DNA from: CAZYVD01 sp964651045
Lineage (GTDB): Bacteria > Zhuqueibacterota > QNDG01 > DSAB01
Reading direction: 5' to 3'
NCBI GenBank assembly: GCA_964651045.1
Contig: CAZYVD010000005.1
Coordinates: 1 to 64,000, forward strand
Length of the DNA stretch: 64,000 nt
Below, piece by piece: positions 1-8,149 of the stretch. The notes under the pieces are model-generated. The model made no database searches. It was given only the letters and a program-made list of their open reading frames with translations, and had not been told where the DNA came from. Made by a program: the position numbers and the translations under genes. Numbering within the stretch: position 1 is the stretch's first letter; each line of letters starts with the position of its first letter.

Positions 1-17
1 TTTGAGAAGACTTTAAA

Positions 18-1163
18 ATGGTATCTCTCTTGATTAAAAGTGCAAAAGTGCAGTTTGATAAAGCAACTCCTGAAAAAAAGCATAAGGTAAAATTTGTGAA
101 TGTAGAAAATAAATTAGCTAATAGCAATATATTTGATTACATAGAGAAACATCAAAATGATATACTGCAGGAAAATCTTGATGATAAATGCTGGACACTG
201 GCAGATAAGAGAATTCTTATATTAAAAGAAAAAATAGAAAGGATTGGGAAACCATTAAGGGAATGGGATGTGAGAATATACAGAGGACTATTAACAGGGT
301 ACAATGAAGCATTTATTATTGACAACGAAACAAAGGAACGCCTTTGCAAAGAAGATCCTAAAAGTGCCGAAATTTTAAAGCCTATTTTACGAGGTAGAGA
401 CATTGGCAGGTATTATTACAAATGGGCTGGATTGTGGGTGATTGCAACTTTCCCTGCTTTACATCTGAATATTGATGATTATCCAGCCATTAAAAAGTAT
501 TTGTTAAGCTATGGAAAAGAAAGATTAGAACAGTCTGGTAAGACCTTACCTGATGGTACCAAAGCGAGAAAGAAAACAACAAATAAATGGTTTGAGACGC
601 AGGATACCATTGCTTACTATCCCGAACTTGAAAAAGAAAAGATTGTGTGGCAGGAGATAGTTAGAGAACCAAGTTTTGCATATGATTCAGGAGAATTTTA
701 TTGTGAGGCAACATCATTTTTAATGACGGGTTATAATTTAAAATATTTGATAGCTGTATTAAATTCAAAGCCAGCAACTTTTTTCTTTAAACAATTTTAT
801 GCTGGTGGTGGATTAGGTAAAGAGGGATATAGATACAAAAAGGCATTTTTAGAGCAACTTCCAATCCCCAAAATCTCTGAGAGAAACCAGCAACCTTTTA
901 TAGATCTCGTCAACAAAATCCTCTCCCTCACCAAATCCAAAGACTATCTTGAAAATGCCCAGCAACAAGGGATTATTCAACAAGGGGTCACTCAACAAGG
1001 GGTCACTCAACAAGGGGTTGCAGCCCCTTGTTATGCAGCCCCTTGTTGTGGAAGTCATTACCTTGTCAAAGAATACGAACGCCAGATTGACCAGCTGGTT
1101 TACAAACTCTACGGGTTGACAGAAGAGGAGATAAGGATTGTAGAAGGAGAAACCTATGTTTAA
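18..1163 (+). CDS. Type IIG restriction-modification protein, C-terminal (specificity) part, 5' broken
   Basis: These 381 residues look like the region after the methyltransferase domain plus the TaqI-like C-terminal specificity domain of Eco57I/TaqI-type enzymes. Typical signs are ILKPILRGRDIGRY (about 120-133), a WVIATFP strand, the W-E-I-V-REPSF stretch and the AFLEQLPIPKI motif near 280. No SAM-binding or NPPY motif is present, so the N-terminal methyltransferase must lie to the left. This frame has a TGA at 3-5, while frame 1 reads FEKTL up to base 15 and would join smoothly to MVSLLIK after a one-base change in the AAAA run at 15-18. The ATG at 18 is therefore probably not a real start, and the gene is frameshifted or the assembly has an indel. 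Residues about 316-345 are a low-complexity insertion encoded by 15-bp repeats. Family call is fairly sure; activity is doubtful. Confidence 0.7.
   Translation: MVSLLIKSAKVQFDKATPEKKHKVKFVNVENKLANSNIFDYIEKHQNDILQENLDDKCWTLADKRILILKEKIERIGKPLREWDVRIYRGLLTGYNEAFIIDNETKERLCKEDPKSAEILKPILRGRDIGRYYYKWAGLWVIATFPALHLNIDDYPAIKKYLLSYGKERLEQSGKTLPDGTKARKKTTNKWFETQDTIAYYPELEKEKIVWQEIVREPSFAYDSGEFYCEATSFLMTGYNLKYLIAVLNSKPATFFFKQFYAGGGLGKEGYRYKKAFLEQLPIPKISERNQQPFIDLVNKILSLTKSKDYLENAQQQGIIQQGVTQQGVTQQGVAAPCYAAPCCGSHYLVKEYERQIDQLVYKLYGLTEEEIRIVEGETYV
963..1052 (+). repeat. Six 15-bp repeat units inside the type IIG gene, the last two inverted
   Basis: Four direct units start CAACAAGGG (963-977, 978-992, 993-1007, 1008-1022), the middle two identical (CAACAAGGGGTCACT). 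Two units in reverse sense follow (GCCCCTTGTTATGCA at 1023-1037, GCCCCTTGTTGTGGA at 1038-1052). The 15-bp period keeps the frame and encodes QQGII-QQGVT-QQGVT-QQGVA-APCYA-APCCG. The junction at 1010-1032 is an inverted repeat that could fold. The same core word recurs outside the gene at 1509-1586, so this is a dispersed repeat that has entered a coding region without closing it. Confidence 0.85.
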
Positions 1164-1472
1164 ACCGAAATTTACAATTGGTTAAACGAAAAATTAGATA
1201 TTTCTCCTGTTCTTATAGAAATAAAGATAAAGAGTGAATTGGCTATTAAAAAGGAAGTCATTATTGAAAAGGCCAAAAGGTTTAATTTAAATAAACGGCA
1301 GCAAGAAATTTTATTATATTTAATTGAGGAAAAGCGAGCATCTGTAGAAAAGATACTTCGAAATTTCAAATTTGTAAGGAGAACTGTACAGTGTGATTTA
1401 TCTAAAATGATTGCATTAAAACTTATAAAGGAAGTTGCAAGAAGTAAAACAGATCCAACAAAATGTTATTAG
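1156..1472 (+). pseudogene. Decayed Fic-family gene: N-terminal start and C-terminal winged helix only
   Basis: An ATG at 1156 overlaps the last codons of the type IIG gene and reads MFKPKFTIG before a TAA at 1183-1185. MFKPKFTI resembles the conserved opening of Fic-domain proteins (usually 300-400 residues). In another frame, 1239-1472 (TTG start) encodes about 77 residues with NLNKRQQEILLYLIEEK and RRTVQCDLSKMIALKLI. That is a winged-helix module like the one ending many Fic proteins. The central Fic domain (HxFxxGNGR) is absent, so about 250 codons appear to be deleted. Seen: the two pieces and the missing middle. Inferred: common origin as one Fic gene. Alternatively the second piece is a small stand-alone DNA-binding protein. 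Confidence 0.5.
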
Positions 1473-1508
1473 TTACTATGAAATTTACTGTGACATCGAA
1501 AGGGGGTT

Positions 1509-1540
1509 CTATAACAAGGGGTTGCAACCCCTTGTTATAG
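1509..1540. repeat. Perfect 32-bp palindrome containing the CAAGGGGT repeat core
   Basis: Bases 1509-1524 (CTATAACAAGGGGTTG) are exactly reverse-complementary to 1525-1540, giving a 16-bp perfect inverted repeat with no spacer. Its core is the ACAAGGGG word of the in-gene repeats at 963-1052. It lies just after the broken Fic gene. It could be a recombination product of two oppositely oriented repeat units, a recognition site, or a hairpin ending transcription of the restriction locus; it has no following T-run. Confidence 0.85.
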
Positions 1541-1600
1541 AGGCCATCTGACTCCTTGTTATAGAGGCCATCTGACCCCTTGTTATGGAGTCCATCTAAG
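1539..1600 (+). repeat. 24-bp direct repeats, two full units and one partial
   Basis: Two tandem 24-bp units at 1539-1562 and 1563-1586 (AGAGGCCATCTGA followed by CTCCTTGTTAT or CCCCTTGTTAT) differ by one base. A degraded third copy (GGAGTCCATCTAAG) starts at 1587. They continue directly from the palindrome and share its CCCCTTGTTAT word. Nothing gene-like is seen from 1473 to 1745; the remaining bases before nifJ are AT-rich, and I could not identify a convincing promoter there. Confidence 0.8.
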
Positions 1601-1745
1601 TCAATCTAATAATTGCCTGATAGAATATTTGGACATGCTTAGCACAATATCCACTCGAAAAAAGATTGATTTTTTAAAAATATTATATTAACTTAAAACT
1701 CAGATTATTAATTTGTTATTAACATAAAATATAAGGAAGTCTGCT

Positions 1746-4700
1746 ATGAAGAAATTTCAAAAAGCTACAATGGATGGTAATACTGCTGCTGCTCATGTTG
1801 CATATGCATTTAGTGATGTGGCTGCTATCTATCCCATCACACCCTCCTCTCCAATGGGCGAGCTTGCAGATGCATGGGCTGCCAACAAGAGGAAGAATAT
1901 TTTTGGGCAGAGTGTTGAAGTAATCGAGATGCAGTCAGAAGGGGGTGCTTCTGGTGCTGTACATGGTTCTCTTTCTGCTGGTGCACTTACAACAACGTTT
2001 ACAGCATCGCAGGGACTGATGTTAATGCTTCCAAACATGCATAAGATTGCTGGAGAGATGCTGCCTACTGTATTTCATGTTTCGGCAAGGTCGCTGGCAT
2101 GTCAGTCACTATCAATATTTGGTGATCATTCAGATGTGATGTCTGCTCGCAATACAGGATTTGCCTTAATGGCGGCAAGTTCAATTCAGGAGATCATGGA
2201 TCTTGCGGTTGTCTCTCATTTAAGTACATTGAAGTCTAAAGTCCCATTCGTAAACTTTTTTGATGGTTTCAGAAACTCGCATGAAATTCAAAAGATTGAA
2301 GTAATCGATTATGATACAATGGCCGAAATGATAGAGATGAAATATGTGGAGGAGTTCAGAAGCCGTGCACTGAATCCTGAACGACCGGGAGTCAAGGTTG
2401 GTGCAGAAAATCCAGATGTATATTTTCAGGGAAGAGAAACCGTGAACAGGTTCTACGATGCCACTCCAGCGATTGTTCAGGAATATATGAATCTAGTAGC
2501 AACCAAGATAGGCAGACAGTATCATCTTTTTGACTATGTTGGAGCGCCTGATGCTGACAAGATTATTGTAGCAATGGGGAGCGGATGCGAAACCATTGAG
2601 GAGGCAATCAATTATCTTAACAAAAAGGGAGAAAAATTAGGACTTATCAAGGTCAGACTCTACAGGCCCTTTTCTGTGGATGATTTTATAAGAACAGTTC
2701 CCTCTTCTGTAAAGAAAATAGCTGTTCTGGATAGAACAAAAGAACCAGGATCTATCGGCGAGCCGCTTTATATAGATGTTGTTGCTGCCTTAAAGGATCG
2801 TAAGGATATAACGATTATTGGAGGCCGTTATGGTCTTTCATCAAAAGAATTTACACCATCTATGGTCAAGGCAGTATATGATCATCTTGAAGGCAGGTGT
2901 TTTCACGGTTTTACAGTCGGAATTAATGATGATGTGACAGGCAAATCCATAGAGGTCAAGGAGCATATAAACACACTTCCAGAAGGTACAATAAGCTGTA
3001 AGTTCTGGGGGCTTGGTGCAGATGGAACAGTTGGTGCAAACAAGAATTCTATAAAGATCATTGGTGATAATACAGACATGTATGCCCAGGGCTATTTCCA
3101 GTACGATTCAAAAAAATCGGGAGGAATTACTCGTAGCCACCTCAGGTTTGGGAAATCGCCTATTCAATCTGCATATCTTGTGTACAATGCAGATTTTATT
3201 GCATGTCACAACCAGGCATTTATTGGCAGATATGATGTGCTTGAAGGAATCAGGGAAGGGGGAGTATTTCTGTTAAACTCGAATTGGTCAAGAGATAAAG
3301 CATTCGAGAATCTTACGAGAGATATGCAGAAGACGATTATAGAAAAGAAGATTAAATTTTATAATATCAATGCACTCGAGATTGCCCAGAATGTTGGGCT
3401 GGGAGGAAGGATCAACACCGTAATGCAGGCAGCATTCTTTATTATTTCCAATGTGCTTGACAGGAAGAAAGCCATTGAGATGATCAAGAAGGCAATCGAT
3501 AAAACATATAGGAAAAAGGGTGAAAAGATTGTAGAGATGAACTGGGCAGCGGTTGATAAGACCAATGAGGCTCTGGAGGAGATACCAGTTCCAGACAGAT
3601 TGCCTGAAAAATATAGAAAAGAGAAGAAGCTGGTTCCTGATGATGCAGATGATTATATAAAAAGCGTTGTTGAACCAATAATGCGGGAAAAGGGAGACAC
3701 AATCCCTGTCTCGAAAATGCCTTTTGATGGTTTTGTGCCATCAGGAACAACAAGGCTCGAGAAGCGGGGAGTCGCTCCACTTGTTCCTCGCTGGATACCT
3801 GAAAAGTGCATTCAGTGCAATCAGTGTTCTTTTGTATGTCCTCATGCAGCAATAAGGCCCAAGTTGATCGACCGCGCGCTTTTAAAGGATGCACCAGATA
3901 CTTTTAAAACACTAAAGGCGGTCGGTAAAGATGGCGAAAAATATGACTACAAAATACAAGTATTTATTGAGGATTGTGTAAGCTGTATGAATTGTGTGAA
4001 TGAGTGTCCCAAAGAGGCACTTGTGGCAAGCCCGATCGAGGAGGAGAGAAAGGCAGGCGAGAGAGAAAATGTTGATTTCTTTGTTTCTCTTCCAGAAGAT
4101 GTTTTGTCAGATGCAGTAAAGCTCGGTTCGGTAAAGGGGAGTCAATTTAAGCAACCTCTGCTTGAGTTCTCTGGAGCATGTGCAGGTTGTGGTGAGACAC
4201 CATATGTTAAGCTGGTAACACAGCTTTTTGGCGACCGACTCCTAATTGCCAATGCGACTGGATGTTCCTCAATCTGGGGAGGAACATTTCCATCGATCCC
4301 ATACTGCAGCAACAAGGATGGTCATGGACCTGCATGGGCAAACTCTCTTTTTGAGGACAATGCAGAATATGGGTTTGGATTCCGTCTTGCGGTAGATTCT
4401 AACAGAAAGCAGTTGTTATATAATATTGATAAGGCTCTTGAAATTGGAGTAAACGGCAGGCTCAAAGAGCTTCTTGTAAAGGCAAAAGATCTGTGGGACA
4501 GAACAGATTCTGAAGCAAAGGAGAATTCTAGGAAGATTCAGGATATTCTGAAAGATGCAATTAAGAAATCAGATGGTGATGCAAAGAGAGTTCTTTTACG
4601 TATTAAGGAGCTTGAAGGCTATTTTGTTGATAAGAGCGTCTGGGCAATAGGAGGTGATGGATGGGCATACGACATTGGCTATGGAGGACTGGATCATGTA

Positions 4701-5273
4701 ATGGCATCTGGCCGAAATATAAATGTGCTGGTCCTGGATACAGAGGTCTACTCTAATACAGGTGGGCAGGCTTCAAAGGCAACGCCTCTCGGATCTGTTG
4801 CCAGATTTGCAGAGTCGGGTAAGAAGACAATAAAAAAAGACCTTGGAATGATGATGATGAGTTATGGATATGTATATGTAGCCTCTGTTGCAATGGGAGC
4901 AAACAAGAGCCAGCTTCTCAAGGCTCTTCAGGAGGCAGAAGCATACAGAGGGCCTTCGATTATAATTGCATATGCACCCTGTATCAACCACGGATTCGAC
5001 ATGCAGTTTTCACAGGAAGAGGAAAAGAAGGCTGTAGATTCTGGTTACTGGATACTCTACCGCTATAATCCAGAGCTCAAAAAAGAGGGTAAGAATCCAT
5101 TAATACTCGATTCAAAAGAGCCAAAGATTCCGTTAAAAGAGTTTCTTGAAGGAGAGACAAGATATACATCTTTAAAGCAGACATTTCCGGATAAGGTGGA
5201 TAGTTACTGGTCTGAATTTTCAGAAGTAGTAAAGAGACGGTACGAGATGTATAAGAGAATGGCTGAAATTTAA
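1746..5273 (+). CDS. nifJ: Pyruvate:ferredoxin (flavodoxin) oxidoreductase
   Basis: Single-chain PFOR of 1175 residues, the normal length of the fused family. It oxidises pyruvate to acetyl-CoA and CO2 and reduces ferredoxin or flavodoxin in the cytoplasm, using TPP and three [4Fe-4S] clusters. The N-terminal pyruvate-binding domain shows YPITPSSPMGELADAW near 29-44. The ferredoxin-like insert has C688, C691, C694, C698 and C744, C747, C750, C754. The TPP domain begins with C812-A-G-C815-GE and contains a GGDGWAYDIGYGG-type stretch. A ribosome site AAGGAAG lies six bases before the ATG. The gene stands alone. With pta at 47868 it gives a route from pyruvate to acetyl phosphate, typical of an anaerobic fermenter. 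Confidence 0.97.
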   Translation: MKKFQKATMDGNTAAAHVAYAFSDVAAIYPITPSSPMGELADAWAANKRKNIFGQSVEVIEMQSEGGASGAVHGSLSAGALTTTFTASQGLMLMLPNMHKIAGEMLPTVFHVSARSLACQSLSIFGDHSDVMSARNTGFALMAASSIQEIMDLAVVSHLSTLKSKVPFVNFFDGFRNSHEIQKIEVIDYDTMAEMIEMKYVEEFRSRALNPERPGVKVGAENPDVYFQGRETVNRFYDATPAIVQEYMNLVATKIGRQYHLFDYVGAPDADKIIVAMGSGCETIEEAINYLNKKGEKLGLIKVRLYRPFSVDDFIRTVPSSVKKIAVLDRTKEPGSIGEPLYIDVVAALKDRKDITIIGGRYGLSSKEFTPSMVKAVYDHLEGRCFHGFTVGINDDVTGKSIEVKEHINTLPEGTISCKFWGLGADGTVGANKNSIKIIGDNTDMYAQGYFQYDSKKSGGITRSHLRFGKSPIQSAYLVYNADFIACHNQAFIGRYDVLEGIREGGVFLLNSNWSRDKAFENLTRDMQKTIIEKKIKFYNINALEIAQNVGLGGRINTVMQAAFFIISNVLDRKKAIEMIKKAIDKTYRKKGEKIVEMNWAAVDKTNEALEEIPVPDRLPEKYRKEKKLVPDDADDYIKSVVEPIMREKGDTIPVSKMPFDGFVPSGTTRLEKRGVAPLVPRWIPEKCIQCNQCSFVCPHAAIRPKLIDRALLKDAPDTFKTLKAVGKDGEKYDYKIQVFIEDCVSCMNCVNECPKEALVASPIEEERKAGERENVDFFVSLPEDVLSDAVKLGSVKGSQFKQPLLEFSGACAGCGETPYVKLVTQLFGDRLLIANATGCSSIWGGTFPSIPYCSNKDGHGPAWANSLFEDNAEYGFGFRLAVDSNRKQLLYNIDKALEIGVNGRLKELLVKAKDLWDRTDSEAKENSRKIQDILKDAIKKSDGDAKRVLLRIKELEGYFVDKSVWAIGGDGWAYDIGYGGLDHVMASGRNINVLVLDTEVYSNTGGQASKATPLGSVARFAESGKKTIKKDLGMMMMSYGYVYVASVAMGANKSQLLKALQEAEAYRGPSIIIAYAPCINHGFDMQFSQEEEKKAVDSGYWILYRYNPELKKEGKNPLILDSKEPKIPLKEFLEGETRYTSLKQTFPDKVDSYWSEFSEVVKRRYEMYKRMAEI

Positions 5274-5309
5274 AGAGATTTCAGCCGATCAATTTTAAAA
5301 GATAATAAG

Positions 5310-5366
5310 GTCCGCAGAAAAAGAGAAAGTGTTTTGTTATCATAATTTCTGCGGACTCTTCTTTTT
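5310..5366. terminator. Hairpin between convergent nifJ and the minus-strand operon
   Basis: An 11-bp stem (GTCCGCAGAAA at 5310-5320 with its complement at 5346-5356) has a 25-base loop and is followed on the plus strand by TCTTCTTTTT. On the minus strand it is followed by a less regular T-rich stretch. It lies 37 bases after the nifJ stop and 22 bases before the end of the convergent hydrolase gene, so it probably serves both directions. Confidence 0.75.
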
Positions 5367-5387
5367 AAGACTTCTGGTGTAAACCAT

Positions 5388-6257
5388 TTATTTTGATTTC
5401 TTCGGTCGGGTTAGATCCGAAAGATAATCCCTCATAATTTTTACCAGTTCTCTGCTGTGAGTATTTTTATTGGTCTCCATATCTATATATTTACAATTCT
5501 TTATCATTGAGGTCATCTTTCTGATATTTTCCGGCTCGTGAAGTTTGTCTTTTGATGCTCCGATAATCAATAATGGTGTTTCGATCTCTTTAAGGACATC
5601 CCAAACCGTATATTTCGATAAAGAGAGGGATGCCTTTTTTAATTTTTTTGGATCTGCCGCATCGAGTGCGCGGCAATACTTTTCATACTGTTGATAATCG
5701 CTTTTAACATCCATTCTAAACGTTTTGAGATACCATTTTACAAAGGGTTTTATTATTCTATAAAGAAATGAAGGCATTAGGGTCACCATTACTTTTCCAA
5801 ATCCCGGCATTCGAAATTCTGCATTTGGAGCAACTAGAACAATGCAGAGTGGTTTTTTCTTTAGTGAATTGTAACAGTCGAGGATTACGGTGGCCCCAAG
5901 CGAGCTTCCGAAAAGGATGTATTTCTTTTCTTTCAATTTGAGGATAGATACAAGTTCTACAATATCCCTGCCGAGAGTGTAGATTGAAAACTCGCTTTTC
6001 CCCCTGACTCTGGAGGATATTTTTTCTCTTGTTTCGACATAATACACTTTAAAATCACTGGTTAATTCTTTCAGTACCTCCTTCCAGCTCTGGATGTGGG
6101 ATATCCAGCCGGCTACAAATACTACCGAAGGATTTTCTGATCTTTCTGGAGGGTTAAATGTTATGACTCTAAGGGCAACAGAGGTCGAAACATCAATCAT
6201 TTCTTCTTTGAAGGTTGCACCATGTGAACAGATTTTAGATAGATTCTCTATTTTCAT
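5388..6257 (-). CDS. Alpha/beta-fold hydrolase
   Basis: The 289-residue protein has the alpha/beta-hydrolase layout: a VVFVAGW strand and oxyanion region (45-51), the nucleophile elbow G-S-S119-L-G, then candidate acid D237 (GASKDK) and catalytic H267 (NTHSRE). No signal peptide is seen, so it should be cytoplasmic. Substrate cannot be told; esterases, lipases and haloalkane-type hydrolases share this fold. It starts 3 bases after the FGGY kinase stop and is the last gene of the block, before the hairpin at 5310-5366. Family is confident, function open. Confidence 0.8.
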   Translation of the reverse strand: MKIENLSKICSHGATFKEEMIDVSTSVALRVITFNPPERSENPSVVFVAGWISHIQSWKEVLKELTSDFKVYYVETREKISSRVRGKSEFSIYTLGRDIVELVSILKLKEKKYILFGSSLGATVILDCYNSLKKKPLCIVLVAPNAEFRMPGFGKVMVTLMPSFLYRIIKPFVKWYLKTFRMDVKSDYQQYEKYCRALDAADPKKLKKASLSLSKYTVWDVLKEIETPLLIIGASKDKLHEPENIRKMTSMIKNCKYIDMETNKNTHSRELVKIMRDYLSDLTRPKKSK

Positions 6258-6260
6258 GTT

Positions 6261-7844
6261 TTAAAAATCTGCCTCTTTATTCATACGTTTATACCATTTT
6301 TTATTTTGTTTGTAGATGTTTTTAAATTCCTTAAACAGTCTGTCGTATAGTTTGCGCTTATCTTTGTCAGGGTAGAAGACCCTGTCTATGTTTATATAGT
6401 TTTTTATCTCATTAAAGGATTTTATGTATCCCAGTTTCATACTTGCAAGAAGTGCAACGCCCACAGCACCTGCAAGCTGTGGATTTTCGACACGGTGAAT
6501 TTCTCTATCTGTAATATCTGCAACTATCTGGCACCAGATGTTGCTCTTTGCCCCTCCACCTATAATGTTCAATTTTGAGACCCTTGAATAGAGATTTTCG
6601 ACTGTCTCCATTGCCCAGCGCAGATTAAACGCAATTCCTTCAAATACTGCTCTTACAATGTGCTGCCGCTGGTGATCAAGACTAAGGTTGAAGAGGCCGC
6701 CTCTGACATAATCGTCATCGAGCGGGCATCTCTCTCCATACATCCAGGGGGTAAATATCAATCCCTTTGCACCAGGGGGCGACTGCTCGGCAAGGCGGTC
6801 GAGGACCTCATATATCTCGCTAACATGCACCTCTTTTTTTAACTGTTCCTTGTGGTATAGCACATTATTTTTTAGCCATTCGAGGCATATTCCGATTGTT
6901 TCCTGATGGGCCATTGCAAGATAGTATTTTTTGGGATATGCACTGCCTATGCATCCTGTATAGTGTGGGATATCGATTTTTCGCTTCGTAACATGGCCAG
7001 CCACCCAGCCGCTTGTACCTATACAGACATGAAACTCTTCATTGTCGAGTGCACCTGAGCCCAGAGCTGCAGAACTGAGGTCTCCAGCTCCATTTATAAC
7101 AGGAGTGCCTACAACAAGGCTCGTCTCTTTTGCTGCCTTTTCGGTAACTCTACCGACAATGTCAGAGCTCTCTTTTACATCGGCAAGCTGATCAATTCTT
7201 ATTCCAGCAGATTTGCATAGTCCTTCATGCCATCTGTTTCTATTTTCTCTTGAGTCGAGAAGCCACCAGATGTATGCAATGTCAACAGAGGTGACCATGT
7301 TTCCTGTGAGTCTGCATATTATAAAATCCTTTGCATCTAGGAATTTATGAGTTCTTGAAAATATTTCAGGCTGATTTTTCTCTATCCACAATATTTTGCC
7401 GATCTGGTCTTTACCAGTATGACCCGGGCATCCACCAGTGATTGTCAGAAACTTGATTAAACGAAATATGTTGTATCCCTTGAAACGGGGAGGAGTCCAG
7501 AGTCTTTCACGTATGATATCTGCACTGCGGCCGTCGAGCCATATTATTGCTCTGCGAAGTGCAGAACCATCCGCTGAGACGGGGATAAGAGATTGAGTTT
7601 GAGAGGAGAAGGTTATACCAACAATCTTTTCTGGTTTTATGGCTGTCTCCTTGATGACCCTTCGTGTAGTCTGACATACAGCATTCCACCAGTCCATTGG
7701 ATCCTGTTCTGCATAATTTGGATGAGGATGGTACACAGGGTAATGGCTCTTGGTCTGACCCATGACTGTTCCATCAACACTAACGATTACAGCCTTGTCT
7801 GTACTTGTTCCCATGTCGTGTGAAAGAATGAATTTATCTTTCAT
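6261..7844 (-). CDS. FGGY-family carbohydrate kinase (xylulokinase-like)
   Basis: A 527-residue sugar kinase of the FGGY family, which phosphorylates sugars or polyols with ATP in the cytoplasm. The N-terminal phosphate-binding strand is HDMGTSTDKAVIVSVDG (9-25), the catalytic-base region is NGAGD (D255), and the C-terminal ATP site has IIGGGAKSNIW and AGAVGVALLA. I chose the ATG at 7842-7844, which follows AAAGGAAAGG, over an in-frame ATG 18 codons upstream. The gene then overlaps the end of the dehalogenase anchor gene by 11 bases, so the two are co-transcribed. Xylulose is a guess; the sequence does not fix the substrate. Confidence 0.85.
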   Translation of the reverse strand: MKDKFILSHDMGTSTDKAVIVSVDGTVMGQTKSHYPVYHPHPNYAEQDPMDWWNAVCQTTRRVIKETAIKPEKIVGITFSSQTQSLIPVSADGSALRRAIIWLDGRSADIIRERLWTPPRFKGYNIFRLIKFLTITGGCPGHTGKDQIGKILWIEKNQPEIFSRTHKFLDAKDFIICRLTGNMVTSVDIAYIWWLLDSRENRNRWHEGLCKSAGIRIDQLADVKESSDIVGRVTEKAAKETSLVVGTPVINGAGDLSSAALGSGALDNEEFHVCIGTSGWVAGHVTKRKIDIPHYTGCIGSAYPKKYYLAMAHQETIGICLEWLKNNVLYHKEQLKKEVHVSEIYEVLDRLAEQSPPGAKGLIFTPWMYGERCPLDDDYVRGGLFNLSLDHQRQHIVRAVFEGIAFNLRWAMETVENLYSRVSKLNIIGGGAKSNIWCQIVADITDREIHRVENPQLAGAVGVALLASMKLGYIKSFNEIKNYINIDRVFYPDKDKRKLYDRLFKEFKNIYKQNKKWYKRMNKEADF

Positions 7845-8139
7845 TTGAAACCTTTCCTTTAATGTTGAGCGCTCTCCATATCCCAACACCAGAAACAATA
7901 GTGATGATTCCGAATATTATGCCGCCCATTAGAGCAGCACGGTCTTCTCCCTCTCCAATGCTTGTTGTAATGAATGCAATTGTAAACCCTGAAAGAAAGA
8001 GCCAGGCGGCAAAGAGTATCCACTTCCAGATTGTCATCCTGACGCCTCTATTTTTCATCCAGCGTTTGAAGCCAATGAATATCAAACAGACAAATATGCC
8101 TTCGACGAACCAGAAAAAGTTATTAAAGAAAGAGTTCAT
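7834..8139 (-). CDS. Small membrane protein, probable reductive-dehalogenase anchor (RdhB-like)
   Basis: The 101-residue protein has three predicted membrane segments (about 7-24, 36-57 and 69-89). A short loop carries SIGEGEDRAALMGG, similar in spacing and charge to the acidic loop of RdhB proteins that hold reductive dehalogenases at the outer face of the inner membrane. It begins 10 bases after the dehalogenase stop with AGAGGT as ribosome site. The A-B order is the usual one for rdhAB pairs. The family is very divergent, so the call rests on size, topology and neighbour. Confidence 0.65.
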   Translation of the reverse strand: MNSFFNNFFWFVEGIFVCLIFIGFKRWMKNRGVRMTIWKWILFAAWLFLSGFTIAFITTSIGEGEDRAALMGGIIFGIITIVSGVGIWRALNIKGKVSNER

Positions 8140-8149
8140 TTTTTACCTC

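Noticed and set aside
963..1586. CRISPR array
   Set aside because: Repeats have no unique spacers of uniform length; units are contiguous and partly inverted.
1600..1745. Promoter for nifJ
   Set aside because: Several AT-rich candidates (TTGATT at 1666, TATATT at 1684) have wrong spacing; none is convincing.
3484..3894. Long minus-strand open frame (136 codons) opposite nifJ
   Set aside because: It lies wholly inside a clear nifJ coding region, has no recognisable family and no ribosome site.
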